Positions 63,251-64,000 of a stretch of 64,000 bases of DNA are shown here, piece after piece. Origin of the DNA: Flagellimonas eckloniae (GTDB lineage: Bacteria > Bacteroidota > Bacteroidia > Flavobacteriales > Flavobacteriaceae). The stretch's first letter is position 1, and each line of letters starts with the position of its first letter. Under the pieces are notes generated by a model. It did not search any database, was not told the origin of the DNA, and worked only from the letters and a program-made list of their open reading frames with translations. Location: positions 1,722,501 to 1,786,500 of the forward strand of contig NZ_LCTZ01000002.1 of the NCBI RefSeq assembly GCF_001413955.1, written 5' to 3'. Both the position numbers and the translations under genes were made by a program.

Positions 63251-63970
63251 CTATTTATCCTCTTCCCCTCCGGAATTGTAACAGTATTGGTACAACATTT
63301 TAAAATGAACCTTCATTTTCTCTTTTGCTGATTGTGGATCTTGATTTTTTATAGCTTCATAAATATCTTCATGCTCTTGAATGCCAATAAAAGATTGATT
63401 TGCATCGCACACGTGATATTTTTCAAAATTTGTAATAATCTCAGGTGTAATTATCAACATAAAGGTATTCATGGTACTGTTCTTACTTGCTTTTGCTATT
63501 GCCAAATGAAACAGCAAATCCTCCTCAACAGCATCCTTCCCATCCAACACTTTTTTATTGTATGCATCCAATGCTGCCCTTAATCCCTTCAAATCTTCAT
63601 CAGTTCTTCTCAACGATGCCAATCTGACTGTTTTTAACTCGAGTAAAATTCGAGTTTCAACCAATGATTTAAAATCTGGGTCTTCCAGACGTAAAATATC
63701 ATCGAACATCCCATTCATAGCTACTGTGCCAATATTTGCTATGAAAGTTCCGCTTTGTGGTCTTGATTTCAAAATGCCAAAAAACTCCAGTTTCTGAATA
63801 GCTTCGCGCACATTGTTTCTACTGACCCCAAACTTTTCTGACAGCATTCTCTCTGATGGCAACTTATCTCCAGGCTCCAGATTTTTATAATTTACCAAAT
63901 CCCTAAGCTTGGAGATTATATTCTTCTGAACGTCTTCATTTTCACTTTTAGTAAGTATTTCAACTCGCAT
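63251..63970 (-). CDS. GntR family transcriptional regulator, FadR subfamily
   Basis: Encodes 239 residues. The winged helix (about 15-80) shows LEPGDKLPSERMLSEKFGVS and RNNVREAIQKLEFFGIL; the FCD ligand domain (about 95-230) has LVETRILLELKTVRLASLRR and DLLFHLAIAKASKNSTM with its metal-binding histidines. Regulators of this group respond to sugar acids, and its location beside the MFS-SDR-SDR operon suggests it controls it (inference). Confidence 0.92.
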   Translation of the reverse strand: MRVEILTKSENEDVQKNIISKLRDLVNYKNLEPGDKLPSERMLSEKFGVSRNNVREAIQKLEFFGILKSRPQSGTFIANIGTVAMNGMFDDILRLEDPDFKSLVETRILLELKTVRLASLRRTDEDLKGLRAALDAYNKKVLDGKDAVEEDLLFHLAIAKASKNSTMNTFMLIITPEIITNFEKYHVCDANQSFIGIQEHEDIYEAIKNQDPQSAKEKMKVHFKMLYQYCYNSGGEEDK

Positions 63971-63990
63971 AAATCTCTTTAAGTTTAAAT

Positions 63991-64000
63991 TGGTTAACCA
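63991..64000. promoter_or_regulatory. Possible GntR operator at the window edge
   Basis: TGGTTAACCA is a perfect 10-bp palindrome 20 bp upstream of the GntR start. FadR-type regulators bind TGGT/ACCA half-sites. The window ends here, so its context is incomplete. Confidence 0.3.

Overview
The window is a contiguous piece of a Bacteroidota chromosome, most likely a marine Flavobacteriaceae (inference). The signs are low GC, many TAnnTTTG promoter elements with almost no Shine-Dalgarno sequences, type IX secretion parts (plug protein, PorT, a CHU_C-type cargo), a short primary sigma factor, a sodium-pumping NQR operon, a TamL lipoprotein and a uronate/KDG catabolic cluster of the kind used for alginate. 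No rRNA, tRNA, CRISPR array, insertion sequence or phage was seen.

Layout. 1-5993: a giant collagen-like gene (5' end outside the window) with about 210 Gly-Asp-Gln-Gly-Pro-Val/Ile hexads, then a small secreted protein and a secreted protein with a gliding/T9SS C-terminal sorting domain. 6077-11771: peptidases (M15, M48), a 55-residue membrane protein, an ankyrin protein, gpmI, map and a methyltransferase. 11772-19301 (minus strand): nqrABCDEF followed by a small conserved gene and apbE, whose product attaches FMN to NqrB and NqrC. 19453-42197: mostly housekeeping genes: T9SS plug, DUF3667, apaG, pruA, rsmG, desaturase, aminotransferase, trkAH, menG/ubiE-porT, an rRNA/tRNA methyltransferase, tamL, fbaA, accD, a lipoprotein, rpsO-pnp and rpoD. 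42478-50032: a leishmanolysin-like peptidase, an AraC sensor-regulator next to a DJ-1/NTF2/degenerate beta-lactamase-fold cassette, rpe, ypdA and an unknown gene. 50275-54300: a divergent envelope locus with ECF sigma, putative anti-sigma and CpxP-like protein on the minus strand and EF-hand, YHYH, MORN-repeat and SCO lipoproteins on the plus strand. 54316-63970: a uronate/KDG catabolic region.

How the KDG region works. A MFS carrier and two SDR reductases (one resembling DEH reductase) form one minus-strand operon; kdgK, kdgA, an Nramp-fold transporter and an NADP aldehyde dehydrogenase form the other. Together SDR, KdgK and KdgA give DEH to KDG to KDPG to pyruvate plus glyceraldehyde-3-phosphate. 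A LacI regulator is transcribed divergently from kdgK and the gap holds two perfect palindromes, one of 30 bp that itself contains a TAnnTTTG element on each strand. A GntR/FadR regulator lies at the right edge.

Most notable: the Nramp-fold protein has lost both metal-binding motifs (DPGN to GTGS, MPHN to AAAT) and sits in a sugar-acid operon; the beta-lactamase-fold protein has lost its SxxK and YxN catalytic motifs; the collagen gene carries a roughly 0.9-kb internal duplication at an offset of 2448 bp; a 17-copy heptanucleotide array lies downstream of porT; and AccD lacks all four zinc-finger cysteines. Gene calls rest on reading the translated sequences; no database search was run.
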